Numbered from the stretch's first letter, positions 24,740 to 38,218 are shown. The stretch: 64,000 bases of DNA from Branchiostoma floridae (GCF_000003815.2 NC_049984.1:9339805-9403804); one strand, 5' to 3'. The notes: generated from the letters alone by a model not told the origin. Translations and numbers: made by a program.

Positions 24740-26738
24740 TAAAGATGTTGGGGCAACTAGCATTTCTAGAATGGACCCACGAGAACACAAAAGTCTTTTG
24801 GAGTGCTTTAGTCGGGTTGATTTCGGGATGATGTGAATTGTCACTGACAATGTAGGTTTTGATACAGCGGAATTGAGTATGAAGGTTTGTGCTGAGGAAT
24901 GACATCATTGTATTAAAGGGTCAAATATGATTTGGTGGGCTTTTAATAGATGGTGTTAACGTGTAAAATTTCAAAAACATGTAGTACCGAGTGTAAATAT
25001 TACATGTGATTATTGTACAGTGGATCTATAGTCAGTATAATTTCTGGTTTTACTTGCCGTGTTGTGATTATTGGGTTGATGGTACTTTTCAGCAATGGAT
25101 TTAAAAAAAAAAACACATCTCAGAAAAAATGTACATAGATACAGAAATCGTACGTATGGTCTTTCCTGAGATAATATTGTACAATCACAAACGTTGCTTG
25201 GATGGTCTTAAGTCCATTAACAACTCAGATATAATAACGCAGTAAGGGAACCATCAGTTTTGTTATTTATTTTGAATAAAAGTAAAAGCTTGTCGAAATC
25301 TCCAGCCTCGCTGTTTGTGACGTTCTAATCTGATTACCAGGCACCGCGTATAGTGAAATACTTTGTACAGGGAAACTAGCGAAAGTATGGAAGCTAGTGA
25401 ACGTGGGGAAACTAGGAAAACGTTGGGGAACGAGGGTGAAAACAAGCTAAGCCCTGGGTATCAGAGGCCATCTTTAAACATTCCATGCAATTTTTCTATT
25501 TTTGAGCCAGGATGATCATTTAGGGTCTAGACTCCATGGTGATCAAAATCAAATGTATTGGGTCCCTCCTTCCCCTAGATATTACAGCATCAGGAGTCAT
25601 TTTTGGTCATGCTAACATTCTGACGGGGCCTGGGGAAATGAGCAGGATAAGAGTATTTTTTCTGTTCGTCAAGGACATCCTTGGCTTTCCTTTGGAATAT
25701 GAATTTTTAAGATTGTGCAGTGCCCCCTTTTGTGCATTCTACAAAATATGAATAACAGTGCATTTTCAGTAATGACACACGGAAACACTAACATGAGAGT
25801 ATTTAGTCAAGTATTCATTTCAACCTGTACATTATTCAAGTAATCAATACTTACTAAGTCCATATATAAACACAGATTAGAGAGATACAAACAGAATACT
25901 CCTTAGTCATTTGTTTGATAGCACCCAACTATGCATATTACATTGAATATACCATTGCCTATCAAAATTTCAACATCTCTTGTATATTGGTGACATAGCC
26001 AATTTCCAAACATGACTATTTGTAGGAACCTACACATTGTGATCTGTACTTTGTTAGATACATACATAATATATATACACTCTCTGTACATCATATTGAA
26101 TAACTTTACAAAATATATCCTGGTTACTTTACAAATACAGTGCTCAGGTACAATTAGCTGTGAGAAGATAAGTCTACTCCAATTCTGTCCAAGCTATTGT
26201 CAATCTTTTGCTTCTTTCATTATGTGGTCTCCCTCTTGGCTTCACATGGAGACTTTGACCTTCTTTTTGTGGGCAAATTCAACTTATCAAAGTAGACTTT
26301 TCTACACTGAATATTAGCATGAGACAACCAGACAAGTGTAAAGATAAAGATAAAATGTCTAAAGGTGTGGAAAGAGCATGGAAGTCACAGTAATTCTCTA
26401 TAGTCATTTGCCATTATCATGTTTAAAGACAATGGCACATTCAAAAGCAACAAAACATGGTACTGAAACTCCTGAGCATCATATTCATTGAAGTTAACAC
26501 ATAGGAATAGCAATAAAAATCATGATCTGATTCTTATTGAGAATAACGTGGCATGTCTGTCACAGCCTGTGGGAGGAGGTCCATTTCCACGCTCTCCCAG
26601 AGAGCTGTGATCTGTGCTGGGCGTACTTTTCCTTTATCTTCCGTGTGCAGCTGTTGTCCATCCCACACAGAAACAGATCGTCCACACAGAGTCACTTCTC
26701 ACAAAGTCTGCCACAAAAGAGCCAGCTTGTTGGCTATG
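24740..26738. other. Convergent 3' ends of nucleotidase gene and SYS1
   Basis: AATAAA at 25275-25280 (+) is a likely end of the nucleotidase mRNA. The plus-strand TTTATT at 25266-25271 is an AATAAA for the minus strand, so the two convergent genes could share this spot. The remainder to 26738 is probably SYS1 3' UTR or spacer; nothing else recognised. Confidence 0.45.
25275..25280 (+). terminator. Candidate poly(A) signal, nucleotidase gene
   Basis: AATAAA about 540 bp after the stop codon. Confidence 0.55.
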
Positions 26739-28453
26739 TCATAGATCAACCTTCTGACCTATGCTAACGGGAATGGATTGCATTTCTCGTCTCATGCAGA
26801 GAAACTCCCCAATGACGGCCATGAGAGCTATACACACAATGTTCAGCAGCCACCACACTAAGGACGTAGGGAAGTGTAAGTTATAGATCCAGCAGCCTAT
26901 GACGTTGAATAGATGTGCTGTCACTGTGAAATCCACACACTGTAGAGGAAAGGGAAGAATAAGACATAATCATGTTCATACGTGAAAGTACAGCATACAC
27001 TACAAGAGTGTGACAATGATATAGTCACGAAGCCATGAAGCCCAGAAGGAAGACTTTTATGTTTCCCTTGCTGAAAGGATGTGAATAAGCCTTGTGCTGC
27101 TAAATGTTTGGTGCTGCTAAATGTTTGGTAATTCTCATGCTAACACGACTTATCAGTTATCTTCCTGCCTCCTATACTTTTGTGATTTAGAAAACTACAT
27201 GGCATGCCACAAATCGCAATTTAGAAAATCAAGTACCAAAAGCAAAAAAATCAAGTATGTGTATACAGAATTGTAACAGTACATACCTGTTTCGCTCTTC
27301 CTACTATGAATAAAAGTCCTAAAGCCCTGTAAAATACAACAAAAATGTAATTCATGTTAGCAAGAAAGCAGTATACAACATCTGATAAAAGCTGACATCT
27401 ATCAACAAACTGCATTACCATCTATTCCTCAGGGTACTAGTGATTCTTTCATACCAAAACACTTGACAAATCAACTCCATCAAAACACCACTATGGGGAA
27501 GGGGTATAATGTGATGCCTTGTCAATAAGCAGTAAGTTCAGAAGAGGAAAGTTTCTTACCCTGTAAGTGCATTTAGTACATATGCTGCCATCATGAGTCT
27601 GCCTCGGGACGATCTGAAGTCTAATAGCTGCAGGGTGACAGATGTGAGACAGTGAGATGAAAAAAAGCACATCAATCATAATTCCAATGGTAATTACTAC
27701 ATGTATTAATAAATCACAATAGGTCCTTCCTTTCAGACTGACTGAAAGGGTATCAGACCAACATCAGAGCTTGAGACACCCATTTCACATCATAGCTTGA
27801 TTTCTCAATCACTGTCTGTACCAGTGGGACACCAAATAAAGTGTGAAGAGGCTAAAAGGAATACTGAACTTACACAAACAATAGGTACATGTAGGTATGC
27901 ATTTTTAGTGACATGCACTGGCGTTTCAAAATGCTATCTTCATGTATTAAAACAACACTAACAGCCTCTGTTTTAGACCAAGTTTGACTGTTGAAACTTG
28001 GTAAAAATGACTTAGCAACTCCCCTCTATGACACTCTTGTTCTTTTTTGGACCTGTAACTTGTGTAAGTGTAAGCCCCAGAACACGCGGACGCCTGCCGG
28101 TATCAGATCTACTGATTTTTTTCAGTTTTCAGGTCTGTTTTTTTCTGAACCAGTCCAACTAGAAAAAACAGGTTTGTAACAGTACCATCCCCTAGTTGAA
28201 GGTAATGCAGCCACATTAGTATTTTTTGCAGGGAAAACACCAAACCCAAATAAAACCACTATGAACGAGGACAAAGTATTCCCATTATTACCTCATATGA
28301 AAATATTTGATCCAGCGATCTACTCTCATCCGCGAAGAAGTCGATAATGAATATCCATAGTCCCATTCCTCCGTAGAACACACTCTGAACTGTGATGATC
28401 TGTAGCAGGATGAGAGTGGGGTCCCACACGTAACTTCTGAAGTGGCCTGCCAT
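26739..28453 (-). CDS. SYS1: SYS1, Golgi integral membrane protein
   Basis: Four coding exons on the minus strand: 28453-28292, 27627-27560, 27326-27287 and 26939-26739 (stop TGA). They join in phase to 156 residues, the length of human SYS1. The start MAGHFRSYVWDP matches the vertebrate MAGQFRSYVWDP. The end has FTVTAHLF, GCWIY, and VCIALMAVIGEFLCMR. Four hydrophobic segments are expected (about 14-36, 62-80, 90-108 and 113-133). Known role: a Golgi receptor for the Arf-related GTPase ARFRP1 (yeast Arl3), needed for retrograde and trans-Golgi traffic. The upstream in-frame segment starts with GTG, not ATG, so 28453 is the start. Identification is strong. Confidence 0.95.
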
Positions 28454-28899
28454 CTCCTTCTGACCACTCACTTCCACCACAAGAAAAGCTTTCCTTCCTA
28501 TTCAAAGTGCAAAGGTAAAGGATGAGATAAAAATCATGATGATGATAACAGAAAATTCTGACATATAACTTCCTAGACTATCATGGCCGTTCGTCAATCA
28601 TACAGAACGTATGATCCCATACCTGTGTCTCCTTGTTTCACGGACGCTTGTGATGTAGGGTACGACAATACACCTTCTGCCGTACCAGCTGTCAGTGTGA
28701 TGATGACTCAGACCGACCGGTGACTTGGCATGTGTGACACAACACAAACAAATATGTTGATTTCGACCGTCATTTCTTCTAGCTCTGTCCCAACCATCAC
28801 ATGCTTTCTGCCTCAGTCCGATGCTATAACCTCTTTTGAATGATATACTACAAAATTTTACCAATTGGTGAAGTTGTCCCTAACTTTTAAGCTCTCCAA

Positions 28900-29190
28900 A
28901 AGTTTGTGATGCGTTCTCGAAAAAAATATTACGTGGCGGCCATCTTGGTTCTGAGTTGATCATGTGACTAAGTATTTGACCTTTGAACTGAAGTGATAAC
29001 AGTTAAAGTAACAGTTAAAAATCATAAACCAGAACGATGTGTCACTTTTATTTCATAATTTGATACTTAATACTCAATGACATGTTGTTAGCGAGCTTTT
29101 TGAATATTTTATCACGGAACAAAATTTTACCCAAAAGCCCTTGCGTTCGGTCACTGCTGGGTACCGCCATTTTTTCCGGGACTGTGAAAG
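28900..29190. promoter_or_regulatory. Likely divergent promoter of SYS1 and COX4
   Basis: GGCGGCCATCTTGG at 28935-28948 is a YY1-type site oriented for the minus strand. At 29164-29179 a CCGCCATTTTTTCCGG block combines a YY1-like core with an ETS/NRF-2 (TTCCGG) site. AAAG|GTAAAG at 29186-29195 could be the donor of a COX4 5' UTR exon. Sites are read by eye; function is inferred. Confidence 0.45.
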
Positions 29191-30064
29191 GTAAAGTCGT
29201 CAACTTTTCCTTGTTTCTGTCGAAAAAATGCAATGAATATATCGCGATTTCAATACACGACTACTAGCTGTCCCTATGTAACGTGTATGTCGAAGTGAAA
29301 TGTTACGAGCTGTCGTTATTTTCTTCAGATGAGCTACGAATGGATGACCTTGTTGAGGTTCGGCATATTTGCCGGTTGGTCTGTCGCACGTAGCGCACGT
29401 TTGTTCGTTTGGCTCCCGGTTCCCCAGTGATTAGCATTGAAAACTGTCGGTTTCTGAAAAGCTAGTGCATCAATTACACTTCCAGTCCTCTGAAAGCTCA
29501 AATGAGTGCTTTTGTAGTTCATGCCCAATGTCATTCTTTATTCATATATAACCACCATAAATCATCATGTTGTCAAACCCGTAACTGCTAGATGGACCTT
29601 GACTTCGGCCTTTGAAAATATGGAACGTCGAGACCTGCACTTGGGCTTCTTGAAAGAATAAGCATTATGAATTTGCTGACATGACTAGTCATTTTTATTG
29701 TACTAGGGGTTTTGTTTTATGTGACTTTTGAAGAACACAGCCTTCTCATAAATATGACATTCCACTACAACTAAAACAAGACTAATATATGATTTTCATG
29801 GCACAGAAGTTATATTATGCTAATTTTTCAATGTCAATTTGGTTCGCACTTCATTTCCTAAACCTTTCACATGATTTCTTTCAGTTTCACCATGGCCTCC
29901 CTGCCTCACATGGTATGCTATGCCAGGCAATAAATTATCATAACTCTATTAAAACAACAATGATAAAGTCTGTCAGTCAAAGACATCATATGCAATTTAC
30001 TTACTGGTGAATACTTCTGAATGTGAAATGATGATCTCTCTATATTTTCAGAAGGAGCAGAATC

Positions 30065-31588
30065 ATGGCACACCAGCTGATGCGTGCAGTCCCGCGGCTG
30101 GTAGCACGGAGAGCGTTCTCTACCTCGTTAGCAAGGGCAGGTGGCGGCGCCGGAGGGATGCCAGCATGGCAAATCAACCCAAGGTCAGGATCTTTGCCAT
30201 ATTCTATTAATTAGTGGATACTGATCTTGTACAAATTGTTTGCAGTAAGAATCAAAATACTGTACATGTATCTACATGTACTACTATGATATGGTGCATT
30301 CTTGACCTTGGTTTCTTGACCTTGGTTTAATTTGGGAATTAAAACATAATGTTGCCAGTGTAGAGGTCTTGGTGGATAACATAAATTTCAGCTTGGAAGA
30401 TATACAAAAAGGCAAATAGTTATAACGTATGTTGAATTTCTTTCTTTCCATAAATCAGAAATGTTTATGAGGATCGGCCAGACTTCCCCATGCCAAACGT
30501 CCCCTACGTGAGTGAACTCGACGACGCTCAGAAGGCGCTGAAGGCAAAGGAGGCAGGTGACTGGAAAAGTCTATCAGATGAAGAGCTCAAGGCGTGTAAG
30601 TGTCTAATAAACATGCTTACATGCTGATGATTACCAACTGTGTCACAGTTACGGATGAAGTACATGCATTTCTTTCCACCTATCAGGAATGTTCAGAAGT
30701 GGTATAATTAATAGGAATGTATTGCACAGATTGACAGATGGATGATACAAACTGGTACTGATGTAGTGTAGCCCATAATTAGTGTACTAGTGGTTAGACA
30801 AGACAGGTTCATATCTCAACCAAAACCTCTTGAGATGGACCTATTTTCCAGTTCTTACTAATCTTAGACATAAATGTCATATCTTGGTAGCCATCCCATA
30901 CATTTATCAATAACTTTTCATTGTTAGTCCCAACTTCTCTAACATTCTGTTGACTCAATTACATCTATCCAATTTAAATCATTTTCATCAGAACTATCAG
31001 GGACATTGGTCAGTTATGAGTTCTACATGCTGTACATCTTATAGCCCTGGATACCCATAGATTCTCACATGCATCTTTTTGTTCATTACAGTGTACCGCC
31101 TCAAATTCCACAAGAGCATGGCTGAGATGGAGGCGCCTACGGGAGAGTGGAAGACAGTGGTTGGTGGCACAAGTCTCATCGTTGCACTCACGCTCGTTCT
31201 GTATATCATCCAGAAGAAGTATGGTGAGTTTGGCCTCTTCCTTAGCCCTTAAGGTGGAAAGAGCATGTCCTTAGCTGGCACATTGTCATCTGATGTCTCT
31301 GATTCAATACTGTGATGTTTTAAAGCATTTACGAAGTACATGTATTAGTAGTATGCCAATCATTACATTGAAGATATTGCCACCGCCAGTCTTTGTGAAG
31401 TTCATCCATGTTCCCTGTGTGGTAGTGATGCTTATTACCTGATGTTCTTTACAGCTATGCCTGAGATGCCTGCATCATGTAACTATGAGTGGCAGGAGGC
31501 CATGGTAAAGAAGCAGCTACAGATGCGCAACAACCCTGTAGAAGGCTTGGCATCCAAGTGGGACTACGAGAACAACAAGTGGAAATGA
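30065..31588 (+). CDS. COX4I1: COX4, cytochrome c oxidase subunit 4
   Basis: Four coding exons: 30065-30183, 30459-30595, 31092-31223 and 31455-31588 (stop TGA). They join in phase to 173 residues. The first ~25 residues, MAHQLMRAVPRLVARRAFST, are a basic mitochondrial presequence. The mature part shares DRPDFPMP, SQKALK-like AQKALKAKE, LYRLKFHKSMAEM and EWKTVVGG with vertebrate subunit IV. One membrane helix follows at about 98-118, then NPVEGLASKWDYENNKWK at the C-terminus. It is a nuclear-encoded regulatory subunit of respiratory complex IV in the inner membrane. An acceptor AG at 30050-30051 just before the ATG implies a 5' UTR intron. One gene covers both vertebrate paralogues (COX4I1/COX4I2); the symbol marks the family. 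Confidence 0.96.
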
Positions 31589-32927
31589 ACCATCCAGAAC
31601 ACAGTCTAGCCCCACCTCTGGTGTACATCAATCCCATAGAGCCTTATGTCTGAAAATTATACCCTCTATTGACAGAAAACAGTGCGTAATTAGGGATAAG
31701 GGACATGAAACAGAAGTCAGGATCATGACACTGGTTGCTTTAAAAGCTGCTTGTCACCCAGATTGTTTTAATTGGAATGCGTACAGTGTGTTGATCATCT
31801 TGAAGCCCGTTTGGTTGCTGTTGTTGGTTACTGGTAACTGTTCCTGACAGCATCACTGTTCACTCAGATGGTGTTAGAGGGCAGACTTATCACTTGGGGT
31901 GTATTCCTGTCTTACCGTGTACAATATTCTTATGATTGTGATTATAGGCACAGATATGAGTTCCAATAAACATCTATTTCTCCCCTTCTTGTTGCCTCCA
32001 TTGTTTGCATGTGTTACCTACTAGGTTTCGGGAGAAGTATATCCCAGAACATCTTCAGGATTGCGACTTGGACATGTTGACCACTAGGCATGTGGGGTCA
32101 GATCTTTCATTTTATACCTTCAAAAAGCAAGCCCCAGCATATTACAATACAATATTCGGCAATAAGTATGAAAGCTTATTAATGTTGGTTCAACTGTCTC
32201 CCTGCTGCCTAGCCCAGTCACCAATGCAAATTTGGTGAGATGTGGCTAACTATGACGGAGGTTTAACAGTCACAAGGCCTCAGTCCTAAACATGCAGTGA
32301 ATCAATGTTATTTAGTATCATGAATACTCACTTCTCCCAGTAAGGTATTATCTCATTTTTATGTTGTTGAAACTGCAAATGTGCAATGTAGTTTCGTGAG
32401 GATTCCATATGGAAAAGGAAATCAGCAGTACCACAGTATGGAATGATTAAAAAGTATTTCTGTTTGTATGCCTGAATGATATGTAACAAATTGTATGTAA
32501 CTGATTTTCCCCTGAAGAATTGTTTGGCTGAAACTGACCTCTCAACAATAGATGATATCTGTGTTGATGTTTCTGTGAAGATACATTTGACATGGCACTA
32601 TGTACAAATGCCAGAAATATAAAATAATTGTTCTCTTAAAAATCTCATAAAATACATTTCATTAACCACATTTTCAAAAGAATCAGTCATAATGCATTAT
32701 CATTATCTTGGACGGCACTTTTTCTACAGAATTCAAAGCAAAAATATATAGCAGCTCGTCAATTTAGTACCTAGTGATATGTTTCATAATCAATCATAAT
32801 GTATATAATGATATCAACAGGTACAAATGTCCATTAAATAATTTTCGTTCAGATATATCTAGCAGATATAAGGTTTACTTTTTCATATTGCCATCCACAC
32901 TTTTATACTATGCTGTCAAAATCACTG
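31589..32927. other. Convergent 3' UTR region of COX4 and the coiled-coil gene
   Basis: AATAAA at 31965-31970 closes the COX4 mRNA. The rest is AT-rich, probably including the 3' UTR of the minus-strand gene. No exon recognised. Confidence 0.5.
31965..31970 (+). terminator. COX4 poly(A) signal
   Basis: AATAAA 377 bp after the stop codon, followed by a T-rich stretch. Confidence 0.7.
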
Positions 32928-35900
32928 CTAGATAGGCAGGCACTCCTGTGTGGGGATGTCCAGCACCACATCCATGTCGGGGGTACATCTGCAGCAATTA
33001 GAACAAAACATATCGATTAAGGACATAATATTCATGACATGAGTATGTGCTGCAACCTGAAGTCACTGAAAATGCAATTAAGTTGGCAACATCCTACAAA
33101 CTTAAATGCTATACTGTACTGTACTGTCACATACTGTAATGGAAAACCCGGCGCCTCTACGAATCGCCTGTCAAAAGCAGAAGATAGAGGGAAAATATTC
33201 ACCGTGGTTTTGAGTTGGTGGACTACCTAAAAAAATGTGAACATAAATCTACCGTGAAAGTTTTGGCATTTATAATAATTGATATAAAGGGAGTATATGA
33301 ATTTTCAAGCAAACAAGCTCACTTTGGTTCCTTAGGGAAGAAGTGAGGGAATATCTGTTGCAGGACTTGTGACTTGGGATCCTTGATGAGCTGTTTAAGT
33401 TCAGCCTCCAGCAGTGAGATGTCCTGCTTCAGGGTTTCCCTCTCCCCACGATGCACCTCTATCTCTTTCTTCATCACAGCATTTTGCAAAGCCATGTCCT
33501 TCAGACTTCCGTGCATGGCCGATATAGATTTCTAACCAAAGATGATAAAGACAATTAGTGTGGCACTATGAAAACTTACCATGCGTTGGTTTGCATCTGT
33601 TACTGGTTTTCAGAGGGAAACTTCCTCTGTTGCTGAGACAATACATAACCCTTAAACCTTAGCCATGCACTGTGTTAATGAACAACAAAGGTAACCGTAG
33701 GTCCAAAAGCCTACTTGACTGCAAAATATAGGACAAAATCAAGTTAACACCAATCCATCATGATTTATAACTCCTGTAGCCACTTTTTGAAACTTAACTT
33801 TTTACTTTCCTTTAAGATACCACATGCATTCCCAGGGATTATAACCTGTTAAACCTCTGAAATCCATTGAGAAGGAAAAGTTAGCAGAACATGGATTTTA
33901 TGAATAACCCGTAACTGTGTCAGCAGACTGCTGGCATGATCACCATAGTGTTAGTAGTGTAAGTTCTGTGCCTCCACCATTGATACATGGGGACCATACA
34001 ACACTACCTGGGTGTCAGGGATGTCAGAAAGGGCCTGGTGTATCAGCTGTCATGGGGAAATGGGATAGGGTCAGTCTGTGATTTTGAGCCCTTTTATACT
34101 CTTACATGTAGTTCCTGCAGGAGTATGCCATATGTACATGTGATAAAAGGATATACATGTACTTCGTTATAGGTACTTTCCAAAGCATGGTGAAAGGAGG
34201 AATTTGAAATAGATACATTTGCTTTGTATGAAATCTGTGTACATGTACTTATAACAATTTACAGGAAGAAAATACATGAAAAATATCTAATAAGAAATGA
34301 TGCCATCACCACAACACCTTGGCAGCTTTGATGCTTGTAAACATTAACTTGATACATGTAAAAACCTCCTTACTTCTGTGACATTGGAAGTCATAGCCTG
34401 GTTATCTGCAACCTTCTGTCTCTCAAAACTTGTTCTCTCAATGAGGATAATTCTGTTCAACTCATCCAGCTCCTCCTGTGGGGAAAATAAGTACAGTAGG
34501 TTTTATGTCTATCCAAAGACAGCTGTAAATAGAACTGCTGAACTTTTTACTGCTGAAGGCACATCACAGTCATACATAGCTATTTCGTAAAGTATGCTTT
34601 CCCTACAGGTTCATGTACATGCAAATTGACTGCTACAGATTTAAAAGAAAAGTAGCAAACCTCTTGCTCCGCAGCCAAGTCTTTAATTTCCGTCTCCAGC
34701 CCTGATATCTTTAGTGCCTTGGAGGGGTATTCCTTGTCCTTGTATGTGACCAGCACATGGAGTTCTTCCTGTTTCAGTTTTAGTCTCTGTTCAACTGCCC
34801 TCAGCTCCCCATGAAGATCTGCAGGGGGGTTTGTAAAATGGACACATGGAGTAAGACATTTTATAAAGTAGCAAACTGCAGTTTGCAAAAGTCCTGATAG
34901 GTGAAGCTACTGTACCTTTTAAGCATTGTCTGCAAATCAATATTACAAGGTGCAAGTTGCAATTGGCTATGGTCAAAATTGTTGGATAGGGGCAGACTAC
35001 CTTTGTATCTATCTATTTCATTTCACAAATTAGCTTTTACGTATGTAGTACTACCCAATAAAGCTAAGGCCTACAATATATATTTCGAACAAACAACAGC
35101 AATGACACCTCAAATCTGATATCTTACTTTCAAGATCCCTGTTCAGCCTCTCTGTCGTCTCCTCGAGATCTGCTTGGGCTGTCTCCAGGTCCTCATGAAA
35201 CTTACTGTTTATGGTAGATACTGCCCCCTAGAGGTCAAAGACAGAACTTCATACTTCAATACATGCAACAAATACATAGCTGCCAGGTTCCAACAGACAT
35301 TGTCTACATGCACAAGAAATAAACTAGAACATGAAGCGGACAAGAAGACATACTTACCCGACATTTCTCATATTTTCTTAGCAGTTTTGTTGTGTCTCTA
35401 TGCTGTAGGGCAGAATAAATGCAAAAGGTATAAGTATCAGTTCAAACTAGAAAATTCATTATCAAGAAGATAATCCTCCTAGCAGAATTATGATGTTTCA
35501 TATTAATCCATCACCCAACATCAACTTTGAACATGGAACTGTAGCAAACAGTGCATCATCACCACTGAGAAGTCACAATACATTGAGGTCGATAACCAAC
35601 TACTGTAAACCATGCGCATAAGTTGTACTCACAGTCTGCTTCTCTGTTCCCTGAATTTCTGCTTGCAGCTTTTTATTTTCTGACAATCTGGTGATCAGGA
35701 ATTCAGTCAAGAAAGAAACATAAACAAACAAATAAAATTTGTTGAGCAGAGTAAACCATTTAATGCAAACAATTATATGACACACCAGGGCTCAAATGAG
35801 AGATCACTTGTACACTTTTCAATCAACTGATCCTATATCATGATTATAAAAGTATCTAATACGTCATTACAATAACATTGTATGGCAGATACTGCACCAA

Positions 35901-38218
35901 AAGGATACAAATACTCGTATCTCTTTGTGTACTCATCCATGGTTTGCATTCTTGCCTTTATTCTCATCTGTAAGAAAGAACGGAGAAAGTAAGCACATTT
36001 TTACATGTTTCAATAATGAACAACATTTGATGTAGATATACAAAATGAACTTAAGAAGTGATGAATGTTCCTCTCTTATACGATGTATTACAGGGATGTC
36101 TTGTGTTCAATGATACTGAAGGGGTTTGAGATGGTAACTTGAGCTTAAGTACAAAAAAATCACAAGTGTTCTTACACCCAACTGCTGGAAGTTTTTCTAG
36201 TTTTTTTTTGCCAAGGTGCTCACCAAGGTTTCATTCTGGAACTTATCTTAGTGCAAGACACAGAGGAATACTACCATACCACAGTGACACCCTATACTTA
36301 CTTGTAATGTCCCAATTCTACACATCTCTATGTCATCAACCTTGTCAGAGTCAAGCTCCTGAAAAAGCTCGTCTGCTCTTTTCCTTGCTGAGTATTCTAG
36401 CAGTTCTTTAATCCGAGACTTAAGCAGCATGCAATGGGCAAGTAAGTCATCTTAATTTTATTGTCAAAACATTCTATAACAGTTGCGTATACTATAATGT
36501 GTTCAATTATTGTAAACTACTTGCCATAAATCCTATGGCAGGTTTGACTGCGATAGCATGTTCATTCAGATATATAAGAAATTCTTGGAACAGACAATCA
36601 TGTTACTATTAGTAAGTCCAAGGTCGTGGTAAGTCTGATACCTGATAAAGAAAATGTGACTTTTGGGGATGTGTTTCAATTCAGATAGATAGAAATTGAC
36701 AGTTTCTCCCCATTGTACAATAACATCTTCTCTCTCTTGGCTTGGCTTCTTACAATGAACGTATATGATATATAACATTTCCTTTACTCCTTTTTATTTT
36801 CCTTTTCTATATTACTTGAACAAGTGGTTTCCATTGGACTAAACTGCAATTACAAGTGTAGAGATCTCTAAAAAAACTATGTTTCAAAGTGGCAGAATTA
36901 TGTACATGATACCCGGCAGACAAGTGTTAAATGGACATAATGTAGAAATATGGCGCCAAAATTTCAGATGTTTTGAACTTGAAAATCTCAATTCAGATTG
37001 ACATTTGCAACTTATTTCTAACTTATCTGCGTCAGTTTATCACATTTCTAGTGCTAATTAACGACGTCAAACTAAGCCGCGACCAAATTCACTTACTTCC
37101 GGGTAGCCTACCGGAAGTAAGCCGACCATAGATTTACGAATCGACCGTTGCGGTCGCAGATCTTCGGAGCTTAGCGGTGACTTTCAACAAACCTCAGTAA
37201 CCACCGAACGCGTTCTAAAGCGCACTTTGGCTCGCCGGCGAGTTGAATAAAATGGCGGACGACTCAAGCGGCGGAGGGAAGTGCACATATTTCAAGACAT
37301 CCTCACGGCTCAACAAAGTCGTATCCATACGTTGTAAATATTGCTGTGCAGTGTAATAAGGTAGACTCAACTCATAATGTAGAGAAATGACCGAAAACAG
37401 TGACTTTATTTTTACATTATGTCCCTTTAATGGAGGTTACATGTGCAATGCCTTTACTCTCCATCTTACCTTCATGATATTGTCTTCTATCTCCTTCTTT
37501 CTGGCTTCCTTTGCTGCCTTCTCATCCAGTATGTTGTACAGATCCTTCCTGTTCCAGGAGTGTTTACATGTGGAGGAGCAGGCCGTACCAACTGTCCGCG
37601 TGTCCAACGTCTCATCTGGGGTGATTCGAGCTGCAAGGCCGCAAACAATCCAATAAATGCAGAATTACAGCATTGAAAGTGATTTAACTACTAGTATGAC
37701 AAAAGGATCATCCATGTAAAATTAGGCTTGTGCATTTATTTTGTAACCAAGAGCTAAATGCCTGAGCTAAAACATAACTGATAATAAGGTCTGCATACAT
37801 ACAAAAATCCTTTCCTTTTCCAGGCATCATATGTATACAATGAATGATACTGTAGGGTGTATTGCATCATATGTCAATGCTTGTTATGACAGTTATGACC
37901 TACAATATACCGTACCCTATCCTACCCTAACTTACCCTACCCTAACTTAGCATTTGTTTAAACACTACACTATACTATCTGTATCTGTACAGAGATTGAC
38001 AAAGCATATGATGGTTAAATTTTCAGAACAATCACACTCCTGGCATTGCCCAACTTACATGAGGTAGCTAGACTCTGCACAGTTTTGTTTGTCTTGGTTG
38101 ACTTGGCACTGGCTACTGTAGCTCTGGTTCTCTGCCACTGCGTGTAGTCAAACATGGCTGAGAACTTGGACTCCAGGGACTTCAGCAGGTCATCCTCAGG
38201 CTCTGGTTGGTTAGCCAT
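32928..38218 (-). CDS. Coiled-coil protein, C20orf96-like (DUF4618)
   Basis: Eleven exons on the minus strand: 38218-38059, 37630-37470, 36418-36302, 35967-35915, 35687-35633, 35402-35358, 35227-35128, 34818-34661, 34475-34374, 33531-33323 and 32988-32928 (stop TAG). Every junction keeps phase; product 406 residues. The N-terminus, MANQPEPEDDLLKSLESKFS, is acidic. From about residue 110 to 370 the protein is almost entirely Glu/Lys/Gln/Leu heptad-like helix, with no membrane segment. The stretch LHVLVTYKDKEYPSKALKI followed by EELDEL resembles vertebrate C20orf96 in my memory; a ciliary or basal-body role would be inference. The fourth exon uses a weak GTATTT donor. Gene structure is well supported, the name less so. 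Confidence 0.8.
37080..37360 (+). promoter_or_regulatory. Promoter-like CpG-rich patch inside an intron
   Basis: At 37092-37121 two perfect 11-bp arms, CTTACTTCCGG and CCGGAAGTAAG, make an inverted pair of ETS/GABP sites. About 130 bp on, AAAATGGCGGAC (37250-37260) is a YY1-type start-site motif that opens a 34-codon frame (37252-37356, MADDSSGGGKCTYFKTSS...). It lies in intron 2 of the minus-strand coiled-coil gene. No second exon could be joined to it. Confidence 0.4.

Noticed and set aside
37915-37955. CCCTAA/CCTACCC-rich stretch resembling telomere repeat
   Set aside because: Short and irregular; not a convincing interstitial telomere array.
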